NCBI GenBank assembly: GCA_947460565.1
Contig: CANHJJ010000041.1
Location: 1 to 10,803, forward strand
Direction: 5' to 3'
Length of the DNA: 10,803 nt
From: Bacteroidota bacterium
Lineage (GTDB): Bacteria > Bacteroidota > Bacteroidia > UKL13-3
Program-made: the position numbers and the translations under genes
Shown here: positions 1-6,607 of the stretch, in pieces
Position numbering within the stretch: position 1 is the first letter of the stretch
How the letters are laid out: the number at the start of each line of letters is the position of its first letter
The notes under the pieces: model-generated
The model's database searches: none
Told to the model about the DNA's origin: nothing
Seen by the model: only the letters and a program-made list of their open reading frames with translations

Positions 1-1
1 A

Positions 2-469
2 AACAATTCAAACCCTCTCGTTAATATTTATCACATCAATTCAACTCACAAGCAAATAGTAATTAATTTCTACCAAAATGGACCTTGTCCAGAGTGTAAA
101 AATCTATTTAACATTGATTCGATATCTTTTAGAAAGCTTTACCCCAAAATATATGGGTCGGTATTGAATGGCAGTATTATACTCAGAGATACATTTTATG
201 AGGAAGTAGTTCAAATGCAAGTCAAAAGAGTATCATTTCCCCATTTGATAGTACCTCCTAAATCAACTATTGAACAAAAATCAATGGCGGAATTGTATTT
301 GAAATTTATTAAAGATATAAGCAGCGACAGAGCTTTTGATTTCGATGTATATGCACTTTATACGCAGATTGAAAAAGAAAAAGTACCTAGTAAGGAACTA
401 GAAAAACTTATTACAATACGAGAACAATTTATCATCTATTTAAAACAACTATACAATGCTAAAAAATAA
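2..469 (+). CDS. Unidentified protein with CPEC motif, 3' end of gene (5' partial)
   Basis: The frame is open from the first bases of the window to a TAA at 467-469, giving 155 residues without a start, so the gene begins upstream. A TTG at 164 could serve as a start but would cut off the most distinctive part, so I treat this as a truncated longer gene. That part is a beta-like stretch (IVINFYQ) followed by NGPCPECKNLF, with cysteines at visible residues 29 and 32. A CxxC directly after a hydrophobic strand is the layout of a thioredoxin-like active site, but one pair of a zinc ribbon is equally possible, and the rest does not look clearly thioredoxin-like. The C-terminal half is charged and probably helical. 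The stop overlaps the next gene by 14 nt, so the two are probably co-transcribed. The reading frame is well supported; the function is unknown. Confidence 0.75.
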   Translation, partial: NNSNPLVNIYHINSTHKQIVINFYQNGPCPECKNLFNIDSISFRKLYPKIYGSVLNGSIILRDTFYEEVVQMQVKRVSFPHLIVPPKSTIEQKSMAELYLKFIKDISSDRAFDFDVYALYTQIEKEKVPSKELEKLITIREQFIIYLKQLYNAKK

Positions 470-1037
470 GAAAACTAGTTCACTACTTTTATTATTGTGT
501 GTTTTTGTCCTTTCTCCACTTCTATTTTTAAAAGAGGTGCAAGGTCAGACTGATAATAAATTAAAGGATTTGCAGAATCAATTTGATAATTTTTCAGATA
601 GCCTTCAAATATGTGCTAACCCAAAGAAATCAGACGATGTTGACAATATCAAATTTACTGGTGTTCCTTATTATGATTCACTTTTACTTAATAGTTATAC
701 CAATCAATATGTTTTTAATGTTGAACATGAAAAGCGCTCTTTTAAATTACAATTTTACAGCAGCATACTGATATTTATATTGGTGGTAGTGATTGTTTCC
801 TTGGGTTTAATTCTCTCATACAAGCAATTTATGCTGAATGAATACATAATAAAACATAGCATAGATCAAAACAGAGAAACAATTGACAAAGGAACTGATA
901 CCAGTGCTAGCCTAGAAGTGGGCAAAGACGGTGTTAAAATCAATACAGCTGTTATTGGACTCATAATACTTGTTATCTCATTGGTATTCTTTTTTCTGTA
1001 TTTAAAGTTTGTATACCACATTGAGTTTGTTAAATAG
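456..1037 (+). CDS. Small membrane protein with N-terminal signal and two later TM segments
   Basis: This 193-aa protein is not a family I recognise. Residues 1-31 form a lysine-rich start, a leucine-rich hydrophobic core and a small-residue end (VQGQ), which fits a signal peptide or signal anchor. Residues 32-95 are polar with one cysteine and probably lie outside the cytoplasmic membrane. A strongly hydrophobic segment (around SSILIFILVVVIVSLGLILSY, residues about 103-122) is followed by a charged stretch of about 40 residues and a second hydrophobic segment near the C-terminus (about 165-188). The ATG at 456 lies inside the preceding gene and overlaps its end by 14 nt, which points to translational coupling. 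The first copy of a 29-bp direct repeat begins 3 nt after the TAG stop, so this gene ends at what may be a cassette boundary. Inner-membrane location is inferred. Confidence 0.75.
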   Translation: MLKNKKTSSLLLLLCVFVLSPLLFLKEVQGQTDNKLKDLQNQFDNFSDSLQICANPKKSDDVDNIKFTGVPYYDSLLLNSYTNQYVFNVEHEKRSFKLQFYSSILIFILVVVIVSLGLILSYKQFMLNEYIIKHSIDQNRETIDKGTDTSASLEVGKDGVKINTAVIGLIILVISLVFFFLYLKFVYHIEFVK

Positions 1038-1040
1038 AAA

Positions 1041-1069
1041 ATAAGGAGTAAAACCGAAAATCCTGTAAA
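1041..1069 (+). repeat. Direct repeat copy 1 (left boundary of HD-gene module)
   Basis: The sequence starts ATAAGGAGTAAAACC and ends CGAAAATCCTGTAAA. It matches 4193-4221 at 25 of 29 positions in the same orientation. It lies 3 nt after the stop of the membrane-protein gene and 30 nt before the start of the 213-aa gene. Each copy contains a short AGGA/TCCT inverted pair around a 12-nt A-rich middle. Although it contains AAGGAG, no start codon follows at ribosome-binding distance, so it is not a Shine-Dalgarno site. An attachment or recombination site is the simplest reading, but no recombinase is visible. Confidence 0.6.
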
Positions 1070-1099
1070 GAGTAGGTGTAATAACAAATAAATTATTAA

Positions 1100-1741
1100 A
1101 TGAGTAGAAATTTAAGTTCTAATTTGCAATTCAAAACTAATATAACTGGCTATACTTCATTGGCATTTAAAATGCTAATAGATAAAAATTCAGTTAATAT
1201 GCCATTACCAAACGTGAAATTATTAACAGAAGCAACTTATCAAAATTTACTTCAAGAATATTATGATAAATACAATGAATGTGATTTAAACTTTTTTGAT
1301 AAGATAAATTTATCAAAAGCGAATCCAGAGGTAGCAATGATTTTTAACATTGTAGTATCTGATATTTATAATATTAGTTCAAAAATAAATTATAAATGGT
1401 TAATTTCTCAAAATGAATTGAAAAGAAAAGAATATTATAATTCTGCTTACAATAATTTAAAACGAGTCCATAAGAAAAAAGGTTTTCATACCTCAGAAGT
1501 TGAAAAAAAAATACAGATTAGATGTCTAGAAATTACAGCAAGTATTATTTATAGTTTATTTTTTGTTAAAATAAATAAAAGAAAATTAGAAAGATATGAT
1601 TCAATTGGTTTATTCTCTTCCTTAACTAGTGATGAAAAAGCTCTAATAGAGAAGTTTAAATATAGTAAAACTAAATCAAAAAAAACATTGATGGCTATTA
1701 GGTATGTAATTTTCAAATGTAAACACTTAAAAAATATATGA
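1100..1741 (+). CDS. Unknown 213-aa helical, basic protein, partner of HD-like gene
   Basis: I do not recognise this protein. It has no signal peptide, no long membrane segment and no clear catalytic motif. It is predominantly helical by composition, rich in Lys, Asn, Ile and Tyr, and becomes strongly basic in the second half (clusters such as KRVHKKKGF near residue 121 and KYSKTKSKK near 188), which would suit nucleic-acid or acidic-partner binding. An in-frame TAA directly precedes the ATG, so the start cannot move upstream. The stop TGA is separated by one base from the ATG of the 780-aa HD-like gene, so the two are almost certainly translated from one message and probably act together. 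Its high AT content matches its partner and not the flanking genes. The reading frame is strong; the function is open. Confidence 0.8.
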   Translation: MSRNLSSNLQFKTNITGYTSLAFKMLIDKNSVNMPLPNVKLLTEATYQNLLQEYYDKYNECDLNFFDKINLSKANPEVAMIFNIVVSDIYNISSKINYKWLISQNELKRKEYYNSAYNNLKRVHKKKGFHTSEVEKKIQIRCLEITASIIYSLFFVKINKRKLERYDSIGLFSSLTSDEKALIEKFKYSKTKSKKTLMAIRYVIFKCKHLKNI

Positions 1742-1742
1742 G

Positions 1743-4085
1743 ATGAAAACACTGAACATTAAGGAGACTCTCAGAAAAAAATTGTTTGAAATCCCAAAAC
1801 CAATTAACGAAATCAGACATCATTTTCATGTATTAAATGATATGATATTTCCAGGTAAAATGGAGATGTTAGCATTTTTAAATGAAACTAATTATCAGAA
1901 ATCAGAGGATATTGCAAAAAGAATTTTATTACGGTTATGCTATGAGTCTTCTTTTCCCCCTCCCACAAAATTATTATTTAATTTACTAGAATTTGAAAGT
2001 AATATCGGTCATAATAAAAAAAGTGACTTTGTTGCAAAAGACCATTTTGTACATCTAGTTAACTTATATTTATTAGGTGTTTATGTTTTTTTCTATCATG
2101 AAAGCTTGAGCAAAGCTATTTTAGATTACTTAAAAAAGGAATTAAGAAATGATGCTAATATATCAAAAGAAAACTTAGCAAAGGATTCCGTTTTCAATTT
2201 TATCAAAATTTGGCAATACTTTGTTTTAAATCATGATTTAGGATATCCTTTAGAATTCTTATATGGTGAAGGGTATTCTGATAGATTTTCCAAGAAACCA
2301 AGTGAAGATGTTTATTTAAAACCATTTAATAATATTAAAGAGTATTATATAAAGGATATAGCTTTAAAAAGTCTTACCAAATTGGTGCTTTTTGGCCAAA
2401 TAATTGAGTTTTCATCAGATGATTTTTCTGATAGAGTTATCTCTTTTTTGAACAACCAGAAATTACGCCTTTTAATAAACTACAAAAAAAGTGAAGAAAA
2501 TGACTTTAAAGAAATTGAGTTTGAGGTAATAAATGATTTAAAAATACTAAATGGATATTCTGAATTGGTATTTTTAGAAAAAGTACATGGTAACAATTCA
2601 TTACATATTGTAGTTTCATTATTGGGCAAAGAAAAAATAACAGCTGTTTTAAGACGTAAAAATGAAGAAGAACCTCTTATTTTATTAATTCCAAACCCTA
2701 ATTCAGATTTATTACACGATGTCTTTTTAACTGATTATTACAAAAATAGCACAAAAAAAATTAGAGGTAATAAATTAATTGAAGCCGCTTTTGCAGGAAA
2801 TGCATTTTATGCTAATTATGAATGGACATACTATATAGATAAAGTTGAGGAGAATTTTGAAAAAGCACTAGAAAAAAACTTTCCAATATTGACTAAAGAA
2901 AATTATTCGCAGTTGAAAAAATTCTTTACAAAAGAAGCAAGCCACAATTTTTCTTTAATATCTAATAATACTATTTTTTCTGAATATTCTTATCAATTAT
3001 ATTATTCGTTATTCCATACCTTGGAACTCACTGCGGATGATCCTGATAATTTGACTTCTTTAGAAAGAGACCAAAAAATTATTATTCCAATACTAAAGAA
3101 TGTTCATAAAAAATTGCCAGAACAACTATCAAAACTATTCACAAATAAACTTGATGAACTTTTAACTAAAAAAACTAATCCAATAAATGGAGCTCAGGAT
3201 ATCAATAATTTAATATTAGGTGTTTTAAATAGCATAGGCTCAACTAATAAAAAAATTGCAGATATTTTAGCTGAGCAAATTAGCAATGAAGTTGTCACTG
3301 AAATTAACCTTAAAAAAATAATATCTGAAACATGGCGTGTTTGTAGAAAAAAAATTAATTCATCAATTCAAATTGATTCGAAAATTCAATTATCAAATAA
3401 TATTTCTGAAGGACTTTTATTTAATGGTTTAAAGGAAACAATGGTGTTTAAAAATTTGAAAAGCAATTTGCATCAAAATGATTGGAATGCTTTTATAAAA
3501 TATATTCCTGAGTTTGCCAAAACAAATAAATGGCAGAAATATAACGATCATGGTATTATGTCTTCAATAATTGCAATCAATAACCTTAATATTTACAAAG
3601 AAGTAAATAGTTCTATTGAAGGATTAGAAATTGAAGAAACTGAAGAAATTATTAATTCAATGAAACTATTAAAATTAGGATTAACAGAAACAAATCATAT
3701 TTCAAAATCTCATATTGATCATTTAATTAATAAAATAATAAAAGAAGCACAATACTCAATTTTGGTTCACAATATTTATCCTAAAAATTTTAAAGGTTTT
3801 CATAAAACAACTATTAAAAACTCACCATTTCCATATTTTGCAATACTCTGTGATTCATTGCAACCTTGGGATAGAAAGCGATTAATGAACCCGGGTATTC
3901 AAAAATTACCATATAGTACATATGGTAATAAGTTTAATATTCAAATTAATAATCAAATTTTCGAAATTCATGAGGAAGGTGAATTTATTAATATAAAAGA
4001 AAGGATAGATGTATTAAGAAGTTATTTGGATGATTATTTAGAAAATGCTTCTCAAATAATTAAACTTAGTTTTTCGGAATATTAG
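1743..4085 (+). CDS. HD-superfamily phosphohydrolase-like protein with split domain (780 aa)
   Basis: The sequence shows scattered HD-type motifs: KDHFVH at residues 99-104, NHDLGYPLE at 163-171 (the HD pair is H164-D165), NDHGIMSS at 601-608, VHNIYP at 675-680 and LCDSLQPWDRK at 702-712. From memory, the combination RDHF-x-H, HD-x-GYP-x-E, DHG-x2-S and CD-x-LQ-x-W recurs in large uncharacterised bacterial proteins of HD-hydrolase type, where these His and Asp residues would bind metal. The two halves are about 430 residues apart, so the domain appears to hold a large, mostly helical insertion (about 190-590). HD enzymes cleave phosphate bonds, often in nucleotides or nucleic acids; the substrate here is unknown. 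The protein is probably cytoplasmic. It is coupled to the preceding 213-aa gene by a 1-nt gap. An in-frame TAA at 1728-1730 limits the start. The HD assignment is moderately sure, the activity unproven. Confidence 0.85.
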   Translation: MKTLNIKETLRKKLFEIPKPINEIRHHFHVLNDMIFPGKMEMLAFLNETNYQKSEDIAKRILLRLCYESSFPPPTKLLFNLLEFESNIGHNKKSDFVAKDHFVHLVNLYLLGVYVFFYHESLSKAILDYLKKELRNDANISKENLAKDSVFNFIKIWQYFVLNHDLGYPLEFLYGEGYSDRFSKKPSEDVYLKPFNNIKEYYIKDIALKSLTKLVLFGQIIEFSSDDFSDRVISFLNNQKLRLLINYKKSEENDFKEIEFEVINDLKILNGYSELVFLEKVHGNNSLHIVVSLLGKEKITAVLRRKNEEEPLILLIPNPNSDLLHDVFLTDYYKNSTKKIRGNKLIEAAFAGNAFYANYEWTYYIDKVEENFEKALEKNFPILTKENYSQLKKFFTKEASHNFSLISNNTIFSEYSYQLYYSLFHTLELTADDPDNLTSLERDQKIIIPILKNVHKKLPEQLSKLFTNKLDELLTKKTNPINGAQDINNLILGVLNSIGSTNKKIADILAEQISNEVVTEINLKKIISETWRVCRKKINSSIQIDSKIQLSNNISEGLLFNGLKETMVFKNLKSNLHQNDWNAFIKYIPEFAKTNKWQKYNDHGIMSSIIAINNLNIYKEVNSSIEGLEIEETEEIINSMKLLKLGLTETNHISKSHIDHLINKIIKEAQYSILVHNIYPKNFKGFHKTTIKNSPFPYFAILCDSLQPWDRKRLMNPGIQKLPYSTYGNKFNIQINNQIFEIHEEGEFINIKERIDVLRSYLDDYLENASQIIKLSFSEY

Positions 4086-4192
4086 ATTTTAGCAATACCC
4101 TTGCAAAGTCAAAAGTATAATTTTAAATTCATTGGATAATGCAAGACAATATTTTTACAACTAGAAAATATTTAAGTTTTTTATTATCACCC

Positions 4193-4221
4193 ATAAGGAG
4201 CAATAACGAAAATCCTGAAAA
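4193..4221 (+). repeat. Direct repeat copy 2 (right boundary of HD-gene module)
   Basis: It starts ATAAGGAGCAATAAC and ends CGAAAATCCTGAAAA. It differs from 1041-1069 at four positions and has the same orientation. It lies 107 nt after the stop of the 780-aa gene and 132 nt before the start of the 698-aa gene. The flanking bases on either side of the two copies are unrelated, so the similarity is confined to this block. Confidence 0.6.
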
Positions 4222-4226
4222 CAATT

Positions 4227-4256
4227 ATTGAGTAAAATATTTTATAAAAACTCAAT
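4227..4256. repeat. Short inverted repeat beside direct repeat copy 2
   Basis: The arms ATTGAGT (4227-4233) and ACTCAAT (4250-4256) are perfectly complementary around a 16-nt A/T-only loop. The loop region contains a 12-bp palindrome, TAAAATATTTTA (4233-4244). It begins five bases after direct repeat copy 2. A hairpin, an operator or a recombinase-binding arm are all possible. It is too AT-rich for a standard terminator, and short palindromes arise easily by chance in DNA this AT-rich. Confidence 0.35.
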
Positions 4257-4353
4257 TTTGGATTTATATGCGAAATACAATTTCTCCTATTTGCAAGTCA
4301 TATGCCATTTTAAAACAACATCTCATTACAATTAATAATTTGTTAACAACAAA

Positions 4354-6450
4354 ATGATACGAAATAAAGCAGTACTTAATTCAGACACTATAAACCGATA
4401 TGGTTATCGATTCACCGTTGGAGCTTTAGAAGATGCTTTAGAACAAAAGGCACTGGAAGGTATTCCAACTTGCTTAGGACATGATATGCACAAACCTTTG
4501 GGTTGGACTGTTCCTTTCGGGCTTTATTTTGAACCTGGAATGTGTCGCTTAGTCGGCAATCAAATGATTGCTGAAAAGGATAGTGAACAAAAATTTATCA
4601 ATGAGGCACACCAAGCAGCTCTTTTAAAAAGGTATGACGAACAATGCACCCCACACATTGAAGAATTCAAAGCAATAATTGAAAAACATTTAACGGAGCA
4701 AGCTACATACTTGTATGCAGGTTGTGTATGCTATCACGATGACAAAATTATTGAAAAGGTGTTTCCTGAATTATTTGAAAAAGAAGATAAAGACGGATTG
4801 ATTTATTTGTCGGATTTGTTAGAGCAATTTACATACAAAGGTCATGGAATTTTCAAAGACAAAAATTCGGAGTTAGCAGTTATTGCTCACCAGTATTTTC
4901 GGAAATCACTTTCTATTCACAACAACCTTAATTATTTTTTGATTGATGAATTAGTAAAGCAAACTGCAAATGACAAAATTAAAGTAAGGCTTGCTTTGGA
5001 CAGGAATATGATTGGCTATGCAAAAACGTACCACGATACTATTGAGTTGGAATATTGGAGAGGCCCTAAATTCAATAATGATGTTTCAAAAATTAAACTC
5101 GGAGTTACTGTTTATGGCAGTAATGACTTTCAGAAATTATATTACGGAATAAGTCAAACAGAATTTTGGTGGAAGCATGAAAGCCACAAACAAACCTTAG
5201 AGGTTGAGGAGTTAAAGGAGCATCCTTCCAATGGAATTGACAATGACAATTACGGTTGTAGATATGTCCATTCAATTTTTGATGAAGCAACAAATTCATT
5301 TGAACATTTTGACGGTGCAATTAGAATGTATGACACAGATAAGATGTTAGGACGAATAGAAAAAGACATTAAAAGTGCTGGCAAGGATTCTAACTATACA
5401 AAATTGTTTAGGGTTGACGGGGAGCTTGCAATTGAAGATTGGAAGACATTGGTGTGTCATTATTATCAAGCAAATCCTTTAATACATGAATATTTTGATG
5501 AAGCAAAGGAAAATGAGCCTCATATAATCGATGAAAAAAAGGAAAACGTAATTGAAAAACTTGTACCATATTCATTGAACGCGGGTGACGGAATACGGTT
5601 GTTAGTTTCATACCATCCTATTGAAAAAAAAGAAAATGAAAAAAAAGCAGAAAGATTCATTTCTGGTTATGATGTATTTTCAATAGGTGAAAAGAGTTTT
5701 AATGTCATTGAAAATGATGTTATAGAAGTAAAAAAAGCATTAACACGATTAAATGCTGATTTAATATTTCCCGAACAAGTTCCTTATGCCTGTTCAGAAG
5801 ACTTGTACTGGAACATACCGACTATTAGCCATAGTTTGAATGCTAATCTTGAAAATAATATTTCGCAAACTTTGCAAGCATTGCAAATGGTTTTTGAAGG
5901 AATTTCTTCTAAGGAAACTGACAAGGTTGCTTCTTTCACTTTGAGTTGGGAAAGAAATGACGGAAAACAAGTTACTGTTTCCGTGATGGGACATTGCAAT
6001 GATATTTTGGAATGGCTAAAGGTTAATCTCATAATACCAATTGAAAAAACATCATTCAGAGATTGGCTTGAAAAACAAAGTTTGTTTATAAATAAATACC
6101 CTGTTAGTGAGGATAAGCCAGCCCTATTTGAAATGGTCTGTACTGATGGTGTTTTATACATTAGACGAAGAGGAATTGCACCTGAAATAAAATATGAATT
6201 AAAATATAATGACAACAAGCAAATTATGATTGGTTTTTGGTTTCCAAAAGACCAATTTGACTTAGCAACAGCTTATAGCGAAAGAAAAATTGATATTGCA
6301 CCTGGTTACATTCTAAAAAAGACAAAATGTACAAAATGTAATGGTGATTACAAGACATGTGAACATTCGAAATACTTGGACGATGATGTTGCAGAAAAGG
6401 TCGTAGATTTTGAATTGGTAAGTATTGTTTGGACAGACCGTAAAGCCTAA
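4354..6450 (+). CDS. Prohead-protease-like protein with C-terminal zinc knuckle (698 aa)
   Basis: Residues 8-55 (LNSDTINRYGYRFTVGALED, then IPTCLGHDMHKPLGW) resemble the first strands of phage prohead maturation proteases, where the GHD-like histidine (here H43) is catalytic. The C-terminus carries C659-x2-C662-x6-C669-x-H671, a zinc-knuckle-like motif, followed by VVDFELVSIVWTDRKA, which recalls the closing 'EVSLV-x2-PAN-x-A' strand of the same family. The match lies at both ends, so about 550 residues seem to be inserted between the halves of one fold. A candidate nucleophile is S187 in RKSLSIHNN, or S690; neither is certain. The protein is far larger than phage proteases (about 200-300 aa) and has no capsid or portal neighbours, so a co-opted processing or regulatory subunit is more likely than a prophage gene. 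In-frame stops directly upstream fix the ATG. It heads a likely operon with ATPase, kinase-like and PLD genes. Protease activity is inferred. Confidence 0.85.
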   Translation: MIRNKAVLNSDTINRYGYRFTVGALEDALEQKALEGIPTCLGHDMHKPLGWTVPFGLYFEPGMCRLVGNQMIAEKDSEQKFINEAHQAALLKRYDEQCTPHIEEFKAIIEKHLTEQATYLYAGCVCYHDDKIIEKVFPELFEKEDKDGLIYLSDLLEQFTYKGHGIFKDKNSELAVIAHQYFRKSLSIHNNLNYFLIDELVKQTANDKIKVRLALDRNMIGYAKTYHDTIELEYWRGPKFNNDVSKIKLGVTVYGSNDFQKLYYGISQTEFWWKHESHKQTLEVEELKEHPSNGIDNDNYGCRYVHSIFDEATNSFEHFDGAIRMYDTDKMLGRIEKDIKSAGKDSNYTKLFRVDGELAIEDWKTLVCHYYQANPLIHEYFDEAKENEPHIIDEKKENVIEKLVPYSLNAGDGIRLLVSYHPIEKKENEKKAERFISGYDVFSIGEKSFNVIENDVIEVKKALTRLNADLIFPEQVPYACSEDLYWNIPTISHSLNANLENNISQTLQALQMVFEGISSKETDKVASFTLSWERNDGKQVTVSVMGHCNDILEWLKVNLIIPIEKTSFRDWLEKQSLFINKYPVSEDKPALFEMVCTDGVLYIRRRGIAPEIKYELKYNDNKQIMIGFWFPKDQFDLATAYSERKIDIAPGYILKKTKCTKCNGDYKTCEHSKYLDDDVAEKVVDFELVSIVWTDRKA

Positions 6451-6562
6451 TCAGAAAGATGTAAAATATTCGATATAATATTCCGCATATTGTCTTGTCC
6501 CAAAAGAATAAAATGACCAAAGCTTTATTCCGCTTCGTATCATAATCCTCAATGTAGTTTTA

Positions 6563-6570
6563 TTACTTTG
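6563..6570 (+). promoter_or_regulatory. Possible Bacteroidota -7 element upstream of the ATPase gene
   Basis: TTACTTTG, followed by CAAATAA, matches seven of eight positions of the Bacteroidota -7 consensus TAnnTTTG and lies 37 nt before the ATG at 6608. The 157-nt gap before the ATPase gene is the largest inside the four-gene run, so an internal promoter is plausible. There is no good TTG at the usual distance upstream, which weakens the call. Confidence 0.25.
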
Positions 6571-6607
6571 CAAATAATAAATAATAACGACCTCAAAATA
6601 AATAATA

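Larger units (their letters stand above)
1041..4221 (+). mobile_element. Putative two-gene cassette bounded by direct repeats
   Basis: Two 29-bp imperfect direct repeats, with starts 3152 bp apart, enclose exactly two complete, coupled genes and nothing else recognisable. The enclosed DNA is more AT-rich than its flanks: hand-counted 60-base lines in the 780-aa gene give about 20-25% GC, against about 30-32% in the genes to the right. Both observations suggest the pair arrived or is exchanged as a unit. There is no transposase, integrase or terminal inverted repeat, and the repeats are not identical, so a recent insertion with a fresh target duplication is unlikely. An old integration or an exchange site served by a recombinase elsewhere would fit. 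Mobility is inferred. Confidence 0.35.
4086..4353. other. Intergenic region between HD module and four-gene operon
   Basis: These 268 bases hold no convincing ORF on either strand. About 105 nt of AT-rich sequence separates the HD-gene stop from the second direct repeat (4193-4221). A short inverted repeat (4227-4256) follows, then about 95 nt of leader up to the ATG at 4354. The promoter of the downstream operon should lie in this last part, but I cannot point to a good Bacteroidota-type -33/-7 pair. A partial similarity is visible between about 4101-4126 and 4292-4315 (TTGCAA, GTCA and TTTTAAA in the same order); I do not know its meaning. Confidence 0.5.

Noticed and set aside
981..1011. 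TTG and AAAGTTTG with 20-nt spacing as promoter of the 213-aa gene
   Set aside because: It matches seven of eight -7 positions with good spacing, but it lies inside the coding end of the membrane-protein gene and outside the repeat-bounded module; AT-rich DNA gives such matches often.
1029..1069. Integron attC site at the direct repeats
   Set aside because: Both repeats lie 3' of genes, as attC sites do, and GTTAAAT at 1029-1035 fits GTTRRRY, but there is no matching RYYYAAC partner, no such core at copy 2 and no folding pattern typical of attC.
866..1087. Reverse-strand open frame of 73 codons
   Set aside because: It lies antisense to the membrane-protein gene and mirrors its hydrophobic C-terminus; it has no independent support. 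The other reverse-strand frames (for example 5784-6218 and 6224-6520) are likewise shadows of strong + strand genes or have low-complexity sequence.
4086..4115. Rho-independent terminator after the HD-like gene
   Set aside because: Only a 4-bp GCAA/TTGC stem is present and no T-run follows; too weak to call.
4335..4353. Promoter for the 698-aa gene at TAATAATTTG
   Set aside because: Spacing within the -7 consensus TAnnTTTG is wrong by one base, the motif is nearly at the start codon, and no TTG lies at the proper distance upstream.
4354..6450. Prophage remnant
   Set aside because: The prohead-protease resemblance suggested a phage, but no terminase, portal, capsid or tail gene is present and the neighbours are ATPase, kinase-like and PLD genes.
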